Assembly (NCBI GenBank): GCA_024711295.1
Contig: JANJTB010000007.1
Span: 1 to 64,000 of the forward strand
DNA length: 64,000 nucleotides
From: a bacterium
GTDB lineage: Bacteria > Bacteroidota > Ignavibacteria > Kapaibacteriales > UBA2268
Direction: 5' to 3'
Below the pieces are notes generated by a model. That model was not told where the DNA came from and did not search any database. It saw only the letters and a list, made by a program, of their open reading frames with translations. The translations under genes were made by a program, and so were the position numbers. Below, piece after piece: positions 53,269 through 63,033 of this stretch (positions within the stretch are counted from its first letter, which is position 1; the number at the start of each line of letters is the position of its first letter).

Positions 53269-54147
53269 ATAAAGAAGCATCACCGGAAATACAAATAATG
53301 CGCTGTCGAATCTATCAAGTATTCCTCCGTGTCCCGGCAATAATGATGAGCTGTCTTTAATACCCGAGTCTCTTTTTAGCTGTGATTCAGCTAGGTCGCC
53401 CAATTGTCCGAAAATACCTGTCAATACTCCACCAACTATACTAAATAATATTGGTATTTGCGGAATGAAGAAATAATTCAGCAAAGTAAATGCAACAACA
53501 GCAGAGATAAATCCTGCTATTGCACCTTCCCATGACTTTTTGGGGCTAACTTCAGGATGAAGCTTATTTTTACCATAAGCTTTACCTACAAAATAAGCTG
53601 CTGAATCGCATATCCAAATGGTGGCAAAGATAAAAAATAAGAATAAAGCCCAAGTAAATGACTCTGCAAATACTTCGCCGTACAAAAATGAGTTACCGCT
53701 GAATACATTTCTCCAGTGAAGCAAATATAGGTGGAAATTTCGAATTATTATCAGAGATGAAAAACCTAAAGATACATAAATAATGACATTTATGGTAGAA
53801 GAAATTGTAGCTATTGCACCAACAACTCCGCGGAATATTTGAGATAGATAAATTCCGAGTGCTGTTGCAAACAGAATGACTATAAGTAGGAAAGCAATTT
53901 TATCAGGCTCAAAAAAGAGTGCAAATGCAGATATGACAGCAATTGTTGACAAATATGCGGTGACTGTTTGAACTTTTACCCCTTTTGCCTTAATCATATC
54001 AATATATTCACCTATGCCCAAATAAGCAAGAAACAGTATAGTCAGTGAAAAAATATAGTCTCCGGCATATATTGCTCCCATAGCAGCAGGTATTCCTACA
54101 GCAGCAACTAATATTCTTTTACTTAATTCGCTCAATTTTCTATCCAA
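53245..54147 (-). CDS. cdsA: Phosphatidate cytidylyltransferase
   Basis: CdsA makes CDP-diacylglycerol from phosphatidate and CTP. The 300-aa protein has about eight membrane helices and the C-terminal signature SPKKSWEGAIAGFISAV followed by GDLAESQLKRDSGIKD and LPGHGGILDRFDS, which contains the catalytic Asp residues. It is convergent with dedA and overlaps it by 24 bp. The final helix ends VINSF. Confidence 0.93.
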   Translation of the reverse strand: MDRKLSELSKRILVAAVGIPAAMGAIYAGDYIFSLTILFLAYLGIGEYIDMIKAKGVKVQTVTAYLSTIAVISAFALFFEPDKIAFLLIVILFATALGIYLSQIFRGVVGAIATISSTINVIIYVSLGFSSLIIIRNFHLYLLHWRNVFSGNSFLYGEVFAESFTWALFLFFIFATIWICDSAAYFVGKAYGKNKLHPEVSPKKSWEGAIAGFISAVVAFTLLNYFFIPQIPILFSIVGGVLTGIFGQLGDLAESQLKRDSGIKDSSSLLPGHGGILDRFDSALFVFPVMLLYLFVINSF

Positions 54148-54183
54148 TTAAATTTTTTAACTGAGTTTAACTTTTTTTATTTT

Positions 54184-54191
54184 TATTTTTG
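54184..54191 (+). promoter_or_regulatory. TAnnTTTG-type promoter box
   Basis: TATTTTTG matches the -7 consensus, 30 bp before the GTG start of the HAD gene. Confidence 0.4.
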
Positions 54192-54220
54192 TAAAAATAA
54201 TTAAAATAATTGATTAATTT

Positions 54221-54934
54221 GTGAATCACACAATAAAAATATTTTGCGATTTTGACGGTACAATAACGCAAAAAGATTTAGGCGACGAGATTTTCAAGGT
54301 TTTTGGTAAATTCGAACCATACCATTCAATGCTGATAAATAAGGAGATTAATATCAGACAGTATTGGCGACTTATCGTACCTACATTGGCTGATACGGAA
54401 GAGAGTGAAATCGAGAAACTAGCTTTGGAAACTCCACTTGATGCATATTTTATTAAATTTACCGAAATGTGCAACAAGTATAAATATGACATCTATGTAG
54501 TCAGCGACGGATTTTCTTCGTATATTAATCCCATTTTATCATTTTACGATATACCTGCGAAAAAAGTATTCTCAAACTCTATCAATTTTGATGGTGATAG
54601 CCCTAAGCCAGATTTTTACGGAGCTTCAGAATCGTGCAATTGCATGAGTAGTTCGTGCAAAAGAAACGTCATATTGAATAACACTGATGATGATGAAATA
54701 AGAGTTTTTATTGGCGATGGATACTCTGATTTTTGTGCTGCTGAGCATTGTGATGTAATTTTTGCTAAGAAAAATTTGGCAAAGTATTGCAGCGAAAATA
54801 GAATACCATTCTATAATTTCAAAACTTTCTTTGATATATTAAAAATTTTTGATAATTTACATTCGGGAAAAGTAAAATTCAGAAAAAGAAGACAAGCGGA
54901 GTTAAAATCCATGTCAGCATTCGAAACCGAATGA
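54221..54934 (+). CDS. HAD phosphatase (MtnX/SerB-like)
   Basis: This 237-aa protein with a GTG start at 54221 has FCDFDGTITQKD (catalytic DxD), VVSDGF, and FIGDGYSDFCAAEH as the last HAD motif. It resembles MtnX-like or phosphoserine-like phosphatases. An unusual Cys cluster, ESCNCMSSSCK, interrupts the region between the second and third HAD motifs. The gene overlaps the following histidine kinase gene by 4 bp (ATGA), and the two are probably translated together. Substrate unknown. Confidence 0.8.
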   Translation: MNHTIKIFCDFDGTITQKDLGDEIFKVFGKFEPYHSMLINKEINIRQYWRLIVPTLADTEESEIEKLALETPLDAYFIKFTEMCNKYKYDIYVVSDGFSSYINPILSFYDIPAKKVFSNSINFDGDSPKPDFYGASESCNCMSSSCKRNVILNNTDDDEIRVFIGDGYSDFCAAEHCDVIFAKKNLAKYCSENRIPFYNFKTFFDILKIFDNLHSGKVKFRKRRQAELKSMSAFETE

Positions 54935-57192
54935 GAAAAATATTTATTATTCTTGTTGTTGTCACTTCAGCTCTTTGTTCCCTTAGGGCTCAGGTAGCTG
55001 TTGAGTTTAATGAAAATCAGAAAGAAATATATAAAAAAATTGATAGCTTGAATAATCATGCGAAGGATGTACTTGATAATTCGATTTTTAGGTCTTTCCA
55101 AATAGCCAACAAATCGTTTGAGCTTTCAGTTAAGTCGTCGTACGACAAAGGAATGATAAACTCACTCTCGCAATTAATTACCACATCAAGCTTATTATAT
55201 GGTGATATCGTTTCAGAGGGGCTAGGTGACTTTGGTGAATATATTTTGAAAAATTATCCAAAATCAGATGTTAAGTGTAAGCTGATGTTAAGTATTGGTA
55301 CGCATTATATTTACAAAAGTAACTACGAAAAAGCAACCAAATTTTTCATAAATGCAACTGAACTTGCAGAAAGCAATGGCTACATAGAAATACTGCCTGA
55401 TATTTACCATAATTGGGGTTGGTTTTATCAATTAATCGGTGACAACGAAAACTCAGCTGATAATTACACAAAATCTGTTCAATACTACAAAAATATTAAT
55501 GATACATTAAATATGATAATATCAATGCATCTTGCAGCGCAGGGAAATATAGCAATTGGTAATTATCAGATAGCAGACAAAATTATACATGAGTTGTTTG
55601 AGTTCAAGGACTATGACAAAAATCCTGCAATTGCCGGATATTATTACAAGATTTTAGGACTTTTGGAGCTTAACTATAAAAAGAACTATGAAACTGCTTT
55701 AAAACACTTTTATACTTCTGCAGAATTCTTCGAAAAAACAAATTCCCGGCAGTTTCTTTCGGACGTTTCTACAATCATAGCCCACATGTATAGTCTGAAA
55801 TCTGACTATAAAATGAGTCTTGAGTATAATTTTAAAGCGATGAAGTTAAGAACTGATTTGCAATCAAAACATGGTCTCTACAGCTCTTTTAATAATATCG
55901 GTATTGACTATTTTCATTTAGGAAAGATTGATTCGGCATTATACTTCCTTCACCTTGCGAGAAGTAAGTCTAAAGCTGCAAAGATTCACAATTTTTATCT
56001 GAGAGCTTTAGACTGGCTTCACAAAATACACCTTAGTCAGAATAGACTTGACTCGGCAGTATATTATCTCAAACTTCATAAAACTCAGTCCGAAAGTTTT
56101 AATTATCTTGAAGTTGCAAGAAATTCAATAAAATATCAACTTAAAAATGAACTGAATCTCAAAGATGATGATTTACTCGAAATGAGTTTGCAATCCGAAA
56201 GAAGAAGAAACATTTATTTAGCTAGCTCATTATCAATGTTGATAATAATAATTATTATTCTGGTTATTAGAAACAGGCAAAGGAAAAAAGATAACCTGAT
56301 TCTTGAAGAGCAAAAATCAATGCTTGAAAAAGCCAATATCGAGATAAACATCAGTCACGATGAGTTGATCAAGCTGAATAAAGAGCTGGACTCGATTGTT
56401 CAGGAGCGAACAAATCATTTAACTTCAGAAATTGAACATCGTAAGATTGCTGAGGAGCAGCTTTTGCAAAGTAGAGAAAAAATCCTTGATTCATACAATA
56501 AGGAGAAAGATTTAAATGCTCTTAAATCCAGATTTATCAGTATGATTTCTCATGAATTTCGTACACCACTTACAGTTATCAGTACATCCTCTGATATAAT
56601 AAAATATCATAAGGACAAAAGTTCATTTGAGCAAATAAACCAACTGGCTGAAAGAATTAAAAATTCTGTTAATCAAATGACTTATTTGATTGATGATATT
56701 ATCTCGTTCAATAGCAATCAGGAACAAAGCTACTTGATAAATCTCGAATATTTTGATTTAAAAGAATTTGTTAAAGAAATAATAAACGAGCAAAAGGTAA
56801 CTTACAGAACCTCAAGAAATGTTGAATTTATTTTCGATAGTAGCAACTATTATATAAATTCTGATAAAAAATTGCTGAGACATATTCTGGGTAATTTAAT
56901 CGGAAACTCAATAAAATATACTGAGGAAACAAGGAGTATCTCAGTAACTATTAATAAGAAGAGTATTTTGCATGAGTTCATAATCAGTGATAATGGTATC
57001 GGAATACCTGAAAAAGATTTGAAAAATCTATTCGAACCATTTTTCAGAGGAACGAATATCGGTAACATTGCAGGAACAGGGTTTGGTTTGTACCTTGTAA
57101 AAGAATACCTGTCAAGATTGGGAGGTGAAATAATGGTTAGTAGTACAATCAATGAAGGAACATCAGTAAAGGTTCTAGTTCCTTCAAACTAA
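54931..57192 (+). CDS. TPR-containing membrane sensor histidine kinase
   Basis: This 753-aa protein has a signal peptide (about 1-20, ending SLRAQ), TPR repeats outside the membrane (about 90-400, e.g. YKSNYEKATKFFINATELA) and one membrane helix (about 429-448, with LIIIIIILVI). A coiled coil follows, then HisKA with FISMISHEFRTPLTV and HATPase with NLIGNSIKY, DNGIGI and GTGFGLYLVKEY. The build is common in Bacteroidota, where the TPR part senses a partner. It overlaps the convergent TPR gene by 4 bp. The cognate regulator is not in the window, except possibly PorX. Confidence 0.9.
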   Translation: MRKIFIILVVVTSALCSLRAQVAVEFNENQKEIYKKIDSLNNHAKDVLDNSIFRSFQIANKSFELSVKSSYDKGMINSLSQLITTSSLLYGDIVSEGLGDFGEYILKNYPKSDVKCKLMLSIGTHYIYKSNYEKATKFFINATELAESNGYIEILPDIYHNWGWFYQLIGDNENSADNYTKSVQYYKNINDTLNMIISMHLAAQGNIAIGNYQIADKIIHELFEFKDYDKNPAIAGYYYKILGLLELNYKKNYETALKHFYTSAEFFEKTNSRQFLSDVSTIIAHMYSLKSDYKMSLEYNFKAMKLRTDLQSKHGLYSSFNNIGIDYFHLGKIDSALYFLHLARSKSKAAKIHNFYLRALDWLHKIHLSQNRLDSAVYYLKLHKTQSESFNYLEVARNSIKYQLKNELNLKDDDLLEMSLQSERRRNIYLASSLSMLIIIIIILVIRNRQRKKDNLILEEQKSMLEKANIEINISHDELIKLNKELDSIVQERTNHLTSEIEHRKIAEEQLLQSREKILDSYNKEKDLNALKSRFISMISHEFRTPLTVISTSSDIIKYHKDKSSFEQINQLAERIKNSVNQMTYLIDDIISFNSNQEQSYLINLEYFDLKEFVKEIINEQKVTYRTSRNVEFIFDSSNYYINSDKKLLRHILGNLIGNSIKYTEETRSISVTINKKSILHEFIISDNGIGIPEKDLKNLFEPFFRGTNIGNIAGTGFGLYLVKEYLSRLGGEIMVSSTINEGTSVKVLVPSN

Positions 57193-58649
57193 AATCTTCC
57201 AAAGAATCCCTTGCCTGATTTTAGATTTTTTTGAACGATTTTATTAAGTTTAGAATAATTGTTTGTTAAAGCCGGAAATTCATTTTCGAAATCTTCAAAT
57301 TTAGAAGAGTCCAGACTGATAGCTTCAGACAAGCACTTTGCACTCTTTCGGGTATTGTCACGACGTGCGTAAATCTTGCCTAAAAGGTACCATGCATCAG
57401 CATAAGAATACGACAAATCAATCAGACGCTCTGCAAACATTTCCGCATTGTCGTAATCTCCCAGCTCATAATAAATAAATGCAACATCAAAAATTGAGTG
57501 TTCGTCGTTGGGGTCTATCTCAAGTGCCCGGATATAACACTCCAGTGCTGAGTGTACGTTACCAAAGTTGTATAGTAGATCTGCCTTTTGTTGAAGTATA
57601 TTTTTTGATTCGGGTGTAAATACCAATGCTGTATCGTAATCTCGCAAAGCTTTTTCAAAGTTGTCGAGAGCATCATAGCAAAATCCTCTTCCAAAGTATG
57701 CAGGGTGGTAAGTATTATCAATATTTAGTACTTTAGTATAATACTCTATGGCACTCAAATACTGCTTGTTATCTGCAAATGTACCGGCAAGATTGTTCAT
57801 AGTTTCAATATCACCAGGTGCAAAAGTCAGAAGCTCGAGGTATGTACTTATTGCCTCCACAAGTCTTGATGTAGCAGAATAAGCATTACCAAGATTAAAT
57901 AATGCAGGAGTAAAATCTTTCTTTAATGCCAAGGACATTTTGTAGCAATCAATGGATTTGTAGTTAGCACCTTTGTGTCCATACATTACTCCCATATTAT
58001 ACCAAATCAAATAATCGAATGGATTAATATCGAGTGACTTTTGGTAATACTCAGTACTCTTATTAAACTCATAAAGCATGTGATAGCAATGCGCAATTTC
58101 CTGATAAACTTCTTCGGGCTGATAATCTACGTTCTCGAGATATATTAAAATATCAAGTGCCTCTTCGGTCTTGAATGCAGATTGCAACAGCATAGCCTTG
58201 CGAAACAGTACATCTTCGTTTCCCGGTTCGTAAGCTAATATCTTATCAATGATGGCTAATCCATGATTTAGCTCACCGGTTTGCTCCAGAATCAAGGCCT
58301 TTGTAAGCAAAGCTTCGAGCATGCTCGGTTCAATATCCAAAGCTTTGTTTATGTGCTTCAAAGCGTCGCTTGAACGATTGAGCTGTGAATAAATAACTGC
58401 ACTTTTAAGATAAGCATCAGCTGATTCAGGATTATTAACCAACCAGATATTACAAAACTCAAGCCCATCCCGATATCGCTCAACCGATATGCAATAATCT
58501 ACGATAGACTCGATGACATTTTCGTCAGGTAGCTCCAGCCGGCTTCTATTCTTACTACGAAGAATCTTTTGATAATAGCGGATTTTCTCATCCATATTAT
58601 CAAAATTATCGTCATCAAAAAACGAATCGTGTCTGTCGTAAAAATTCAT
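57189..58649 (-). CDS. TPR-repeat protein
   Basis: This 486-aa soluble protein is made almost entirely of tetratricopeptide repeats from about residue 65 to 460. Repeats such as YNMGVMYGHKGANYKSIDCY and AYFGRGFCYDALDNFEKALR show the TPR pattern. The C-terminus is basic (NLKSGKGFFGRF). TPR proteins are scaffolds. It has no signal peptide. A probable promoter box lies 29 bp upstream. Confidence 0.88.
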   Translation of the reverse strand: MNFYDRHDSFFDDDNFDNMDEKIRYYQKILRSKNRSRLELPDENVIESIVDYCISVERYRDGLEFCNIWLVNNPESADAYLKSAVIYSQLNRSSDALKHINKALDIEPSMLEALLTKALILEQTGELNHGLAIIDKILAYEPGNEDVLFRKAMLLQSAFKTEEALDILIYLENVDYQPEEVYQEIAHCYHMLYEFNKSTEYYQKSLDINPFDYLIWYNMGVMYGHKGANYKSIDCYKMSLALKKDFTPALFNLGNAYSATSRLVEAISTYLELLTFAPGDIETMNNLAGTFADNKQYLSAIEYYTKVLNIDNTYHPAYFGRGFCYDALDNFEKALRDYDTALVFTPESKNILQQKADLLYNFGNVHSALECYIRALEIDPNDEHSIFDVAFIYYELGDYDNAEMFAERLIDLSYSYADAWYLLGKIYARRDNTRKSAKCLSEAISLDSSKFEDFENEFPALTNNYSKLNKIVQKNLKSGKGFFGRF

Positions 58650-58677
58650 TATTAAAATTTGTTTATTAAAACTTATA

Positions 58678-58685
58678 CAAAGATA
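58678..58685 (-). promoter_or_regulatory. TAnnTTTG-type promoter box for the TPR gene
   Basis: On the minus strand the sequence reads TATCTTTG, a -7 match, 29 bp before the ATG at 58649. Confidence 0.4.
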
Positions 58686-58798
58686 TAAAGAAATGAATAA
58701 TATCCTAAATATTTATTTGAAATTTTGATAATATTTTTTGATAGTAATTAAATATAATTCAAAGCGTCTATATTTAATAACACAAAATCCAATATATC

Positions 58799-60055
58799 AT
58801 GAAAACACTTATTCGTAATATTTCATCTTTAGTTACAGTTGATACAAAAGGTAAAAACTATAAATCCGGAAAGGACTTAAACAATATTTCCGAGATTAAA
58901 TCAGGAGCAATATTATTCGATTCAAAAATATTATGGATAGGCTCGGATAGTGAAGTTGAGAGTCTTAATGAGAAAGGTTTAACCTGGGATATTGTAGTTG
59001 ACGGAACCGGTAAGACTGTAATGCCGGGTTTTGTTGACAGTCATACTCATATTGTTTTTTCTGGTGACCGCTCAGATGAATTTGCTAAACGGCTGAGAGG
59101 TGCAACCTATCAGGAAATTGCTGAATCCGGTGGTGGTATTCAAAGTACTGTGAGAGCTACCCGAAGTGCAAGTGTAGAAGAACTTTATAATAATGGTCTT
59201 AGATTGGCCATAAATGCAATAGCACACGGTACAACCTCTTTTGAAATAAAAAGTGGATACAGTCTAAATCTCGAAGGTGAATTAAAGCAACTTCAAGCTA
59301 TTGCTTTAATGAAGAAAAATCTTAATGTAAACATTAAATCTACTTTTTTGGGTGCACATGATTTCCCTATAGAATATAAGAACAATCCTGACGATTACGT
59401 TGATTACTTGTGTGACGTTATGCTGCCCAAGGTTGCCGAATCAGGTCTTGCTGACTATTGCGATGCTTTTGTTGATAAGGGGTATTACACTGTAGAGCAA
59501 GGGAAGAAAATTCTCGAAACTGCTAAAAAATATGGAATGAGCGTCAGGTTGCATGCTGATGAATTAGCTGATGTTGGTGCCGGAAAGCTTGCTGCTGATA
59601 CAGGTTGCGTATCTGCAGACCATCTACTGTTTGTTTCTGACGATAGTCTTCTTGCAATGAAAAATTCCGGAACTGTTGCATGTCTTTTGCCCGGTACTGC
59701 TTATTTCATAAGAATGCCCTATGCCAATGCTAGAAAAATTATTGATATGGGATTAATAACTGCAATTGCAACAGATACTAATCCTGGATCGTGCTTTACC
59801 GAAAATATGCAGCTTATACTTTCGCTGGCTACAATTAATATGCGTATGACTGCAGAAGAAGCAATAGCCGCTGCAACTATTAATGGTGCCTACTCCCTGG
59901 GGATTTCTGACATTACTGGAAGTCTCGAACCTGGTAAAGATGCTGATATCGTAATTTATGAATGCAAAACTTATTCCGATATCATGTACCATTTTGGTAT
60001 CAATCATGTTTCGAGAGTTTATATTAAAGGACAGATATTTAACAATAATAATTGA
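58799..60055 (+). CDS. hutI: Imidazolonepropionase
   Basis: HutI hydrolyses 4-imidazolone-5-propanoate to N-formimino-glutamate in histidine breakdown. The 418-aa amidohydrolase-fold protein has the metal ligands in MPGFVDSHTHIVF, HAHGTT-like IAHGTTSFEIKSGY, RLHADELAD and SADHLLFVS, and TDTNPGS. No hutH, hutU or hutG is beside it. It is followed 9 bp later by a DUF3127 gene. Confidence 0.93.
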   Translation: MKTLIRNISSLVTVDTKGKNYKSGKDLNNISEIKSGAILFDSKILWIGSDSEVESLNEKGLTWDIVVDGTGKTVMPGFVDSHTHIVFSGDRSDEFAKRLRGATYQEIAESGGGIQSTVRATRSASVEELYNNGLRLAINAIAHGTTSFEIKSGYSLNLEGELKQLQAIALMKKNLNVNIKSTFLGAHDFPIEYKNNPDDYVDYLCDVMLPKVAESGLADYCDAFVDKGYYTVEQGKKILETAKKYGMSVRLHADELADVGAGKLAADTGCVSADHLLFVSDDSLLAMKNSGTVACLLPGTAYFIRMPYANARKIIDMGLITAIATDTNPGSCFTENMQLILSLATINMRMTAEEAIAAATINGAYSLGISDITGSLEPGKDADIVIYECKTYSDIMYHFGINHVSRVYIKGQIFNNNN

Positions 60056-60064
60056 GAGAATTTT

Positions 60065-60421
60065 ATGATTTTTGAGCTTACCGGTAAATTATTCGAAAAG
60101 TATGATACTCAACAAATGAACGACAATTTCAAAAAGAGAGATTTTGTAATTGAAGTTGTTACAAATCTAAACGGGAATCAGTTTACTGATTATATCAAAC
60201 TCCAGCTAACACAGGATAGATGTAATCTTATTGACATGATAAATATTAATGATTATATTAAAGTTAATTTTAATATCAAAGGTCGTAAATGGGAAAAAGA
60301 AGGAAACGTGAATTATTTCAATACTTTAGATGCTTGGAGAGTTGAGAAAGTTGACGATTATAATCTAAAACCTTTTGACGATAATCTGGTTATACCTGAT
60401 GAGAGTATCCCACCATTTTAA
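60065..60421 (+). CDS. DUF3127-family protein
   Basis: This 118-aa protein begins MIFELTGKLFEKYDTQQMND, then FKKRDFVIEVVTN and a WRVEKV segment near residue 90, the pattern of the DUF3127 family common in Bacteroidota. It probably has an OB-like fold and may bind nucleic acid, but function is not established. It sits 9 bp after hutI, probably by chance co-transcription. Confidence 0.8.
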   Translation: MIFELTGKLFEKYDTQQMNDNFKKRDFVIEVVTNLNGNQFTDYIKLQLTQDRCNLIDMININDYIKVNFNIKGRKWEKEGNVNYFNTLDAWRVEKVDDYNLKPFDDNLVIPDESIPPF

Positions 60422-60439
60422 TTATAAATGATAAAAAAT

Positions 60440-60466
60440 AAGCCCTGACAAAAAAATCAGGGCTAT
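60440..60466. terminator. Terminator between DUF3127 gene and porX
   Basis: The arms AGCCCTGA and TCAGGGCT pair perfectly around an A-rich loop. T-rich sequence follows mainly on the minus strand. Confidence 0.75.
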
Positions 60467-60491
60467 CTTAATTCATAATTATATTAAATTC

Positions 60492-62066
60492 TTATCTTGG
60501 ATTTAATTCAATAAAAGGTACTATCATTTCTTCCATCGAAACGCCACCATGTTGGAAACTGTCCCTGTATCTGTTGATATAATGATGAAAATCGGTTGGA
60601 TAAACAAAATAAAAATCTTCTTTGGCAATGATATTATTAACAGTAATGCCCTGCGAAGGTAGTCTGAAATCTTCAGGTCTTGATAATTGTATAGCATGCC
60701 TGTTTTCAGCTTTCACATTTTTACCGAATTTGTATCTCAAATTGGTTGAAGTATCTCTGTCTCCAAGAACTTTTACGCCTCGCATACATCTGATTGAACC
60801 ATGGTCAGTTGTAACTATAACTTTCAAATCTTTGAAGGAAGAGAGTGTTTTGAGCATTCCTAAAAAACTTGAATGTTGAAACCACGACTTGGTAAGCGAC
60901 CTGTATGCCGACTCGTCAGGAGCAATTTCTTTTAGAATTGCATAGTCAGACCTGGAATGAGCAATCATATCAACAGCGTTTATTACGATAGCAGTCAACT
61001 GGTTATTTTTAAATTGATGAATATCTCTTTCAATTTTTTGACCAAATTCAGTATCGAATATTTTTACGTATGCCGGTTTATTCTTTAATTTTATTCTTCT
61101 TCTTTCAACCCATGCTTCCATAAGCTCTTTTTCATAAGCATTTAGCTTATGGTCTTCGCTGTTTGTGTCACTACTCCACCACTGAGGATAATGCTTTTTG
61201 ATATCAGCAGGGAACAGTCCGGAAAAAATTGCATTTCTTGCAAACTGGGTAGCTGTTGGCAGAATTGCGCAATAGAAATTTGTTTTGAATGTATAAAAGG
61301 GTGAAATTATCTGTTGCATCATCAACCACTGGTCGTAGCGCATACAATCTACCACAAACATGACTACATTCTTGCCCTCGTTAAGCATCGGCTGAAGGTG
61401 TACGTCCAGAAGATGTGGTGATAATACCGGGTCAGCTTCGCTGTAACGTTTTTGTATCCAGTTAACATAATTATTCTCTACAAATTTCGAAAATTCGGCA
61501 TTTGCGTCCTTGAACTGATCCTCGAGTGTTTGCTTGAGTGCTGAATTAGGCATTCTATCCAGTTCTAGTGACCAGGAGACTAATTTAGTATAAATCTCTA
61601 CCCAGTCATTCCATTCCAGATTATCGAGCATTTTTCTGGATAATTCGGTAAAACCTGATAAGTAAACCTGAGTAAACTTTTCTTCTTCTAATCTTGATGA
61701 TTCGAGGAATTTTTTTGCTGCCAGCAGAATCTGAGCAGGATTAACAGGCTTTGTCAGATAATCATCAATCTTACTTCCCAAAGCATCTTCCATTAGGCTT
61801 TCGGCTTCGTTTTTGGTTACCATTACAACAGGGGTTGTCGGATCTATTGACTTAAGGACAGGAAGTGTTTCCAATCCTGTGATACCAACCATAGATTCGT
61901 CAAGGAATATTAGACTGTAGTGTTGTGATTTTACCATCTCAATGGCATCTTCGCCATTTGTAGCGGTATCAACTTCATAGCCGCGTTGCTTTAGTAAAAT
62001 TACGTGAGGACGTAACATTTCAATTTCATCATCAATCCAGAGTATTTTCCCTTTTTGATTATCCAT
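60492..62066 (-). CDS. porX: PorX-type response regulator with PglZ domain
   Basis: PorX controls type IX secretion genes in Bacteroidota. The 524-aa protein has an N-terminal receiver domain (ILWIDDE, phospho-acceptor Asp56 in LIFLDES, VMVTK). A helical linker follows, then a PglZ-type alkaline-phosphatase fold with VVMFVVDCMRYDQW and IVTTDHGSIRC. Length and domain order match PorX. The T9SS-sorted proteins in this window fit its presence. The partner kinase PorY is not identified here. Confidence 0.92.
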   Translation of the reverse strand: MDNQKGKILWIDDEIEMLRPHVILLKQRGYEVDTATNGEDAIEMVKSQHYSLIFLDESMVGITGLETLPVLKSIDPTTPVVMVTKNEAESLMEDALGSKIDDYLTKPVNPAQILLAAKKFLESSRLEEEKFTQVYLSGFTELSRKMLDNLEWNDWVEIYTKLVSWSLELDRMPNSALKQTLEDQFKDANAEFSKFVENNYVNWIQKRYSEADPVLSPHLLDVHLQPMLNEGKNVVMFVVDCMRYDQWLMMQQIISPFYTFKTNFYCAILPTATQFARNAIFSGLFPADIKKHYPQWWSSDTNSEDHKLNAYEKELMEAWVERRRIKLKNKPAYVKIFDTEFGQKIERDIHQFKNNQLTAIVINAVDMIAHSRSDYAILKEIAPDESAYRSLTKSWFQHSSFLGMLKTLSSFKDLKVIVTTDHGSIRCMRGVKVLGDRDTSTNLRYKFGKNVKAENRHAIQLSRPEDFRLPSQGITVNNIIAKEDFYFVYPTDFHHYINRYRDSFQHGGVSMEEMIVPFIELNPR

Positions 62067-62220
62067 GCCGATATAATCCTTTAATTAATTAAGAATGTAT
62101 AAATAAAAAAGTAAAAAAGCATGAATAGTATTACCCTGTAATGAAAATGAAACAATTATAATTATTATCGTTTGAGAGTGCTATTTATTGTTAATTGGCA
62201 AATCACCAAATGCTCATGAT

Positions 62221-63033
62221 TTATAAATATTCGCTCCTGAATTCATTCACAAGCTCTTGAGTAAGTTTCTCTCTTTTTCTTAGCTCTGCGAACTTATTTA
62301 ATAAGTCGTCTGTGGTAAGCCTCTTTTTTTCTTTAATACCTATTTCGTCAATAATTTCACCTTTGTACATCATGATAGTTCTATTGCCAAGACTCAGCGC
62401 CTGTTGCATACTATGAGTAACCATTACGGTTGTCAGGTTATCTCTCGATACAAATAGCTCTGTCAGTTTGATTATTTGTGCAGCAGATTTAGGGTCGAGT
62501 GCAGCTGTATGCTCATCAAGGAGCAAGACTTTTGGTTTTTTGATAACAGCCATAAGCAGAGTTATTGCCTGCCTTTGACCACCTGATAAGGAACCAATTT
62601 TATTCTCCAATCTGGTTTCCAATTGCATTTCCAATTCAGAAACAACTGCGGATAGATCCTTGTTCTTGCCGGAATTCAGATTCAGTAATGGTAGCCTGCG
62701 ACTCCCTCTAAGGGTAGCAAGATGCAGATTCTCTGCTATGGTCATATTTGGTGCGGTTCCTGAAAATGGATTCTGAAATACTCTAGATAAGTATTTTGCT
62801 CTTTGATGTTCAATTCGTTGAGTAACATTCTCACCATTGACGTAAATTTCGCCTTCATCACCAATAAATGAACCTGAAATAGCATTTAACAAGGTAGATT
62901 TTCCCGAGCCATTAGTTCCTATAATGGTTAAAAAATCACCTTCTTGAATTTCTAAATTAATATTTTTAAGAGCTTTAACTTCGTTAATGCTGCCCGGGTT
63001 GAAAGTTTTAGAAAAATTTTCTATCCTGATCAT
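62221..63033 (-). CDS. ABC transporter ATP-binding protein (COG1101-like)
   Basis: This 270-aa protein has Walker A GTNGSGKST, signature LSGGQRQ, Walker B VLLLDEHTAALD and the switch His in VMVTHSM. It matches the ATPase of the TrpXYZ-like importers (partners COG2984 and COG4120). Its start overlaps the stop of the upstream substrate-binding gene by one base. Substrate unknown; amino acid or related compounds are typical. Confidence 0.88.
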   Translation of the reverse strand: MIRIENFSKTFNPGSINEVKALKNINLEIQEGDFLTIIGTNGSGKSTLLNAISGSFIGDEGEIYVNGENVTQRIEHQRAKYLSRVFQNPFSGTAPNMTIAENLHLATLRGSRRLPLLNLNSGKNKDLSAVVSELEMQLETRLENKIGSLSGGQRQAITLLMAVIKKPKVLLLDEHTAALDPKSAAQIIKLTELFVSRDNLTTVMVTHSMQQALSLGNRTIMMYKGEIIDEIGIKEKKRLTTDDLLNKFAELRKREKLTQELVNEFRSEYL

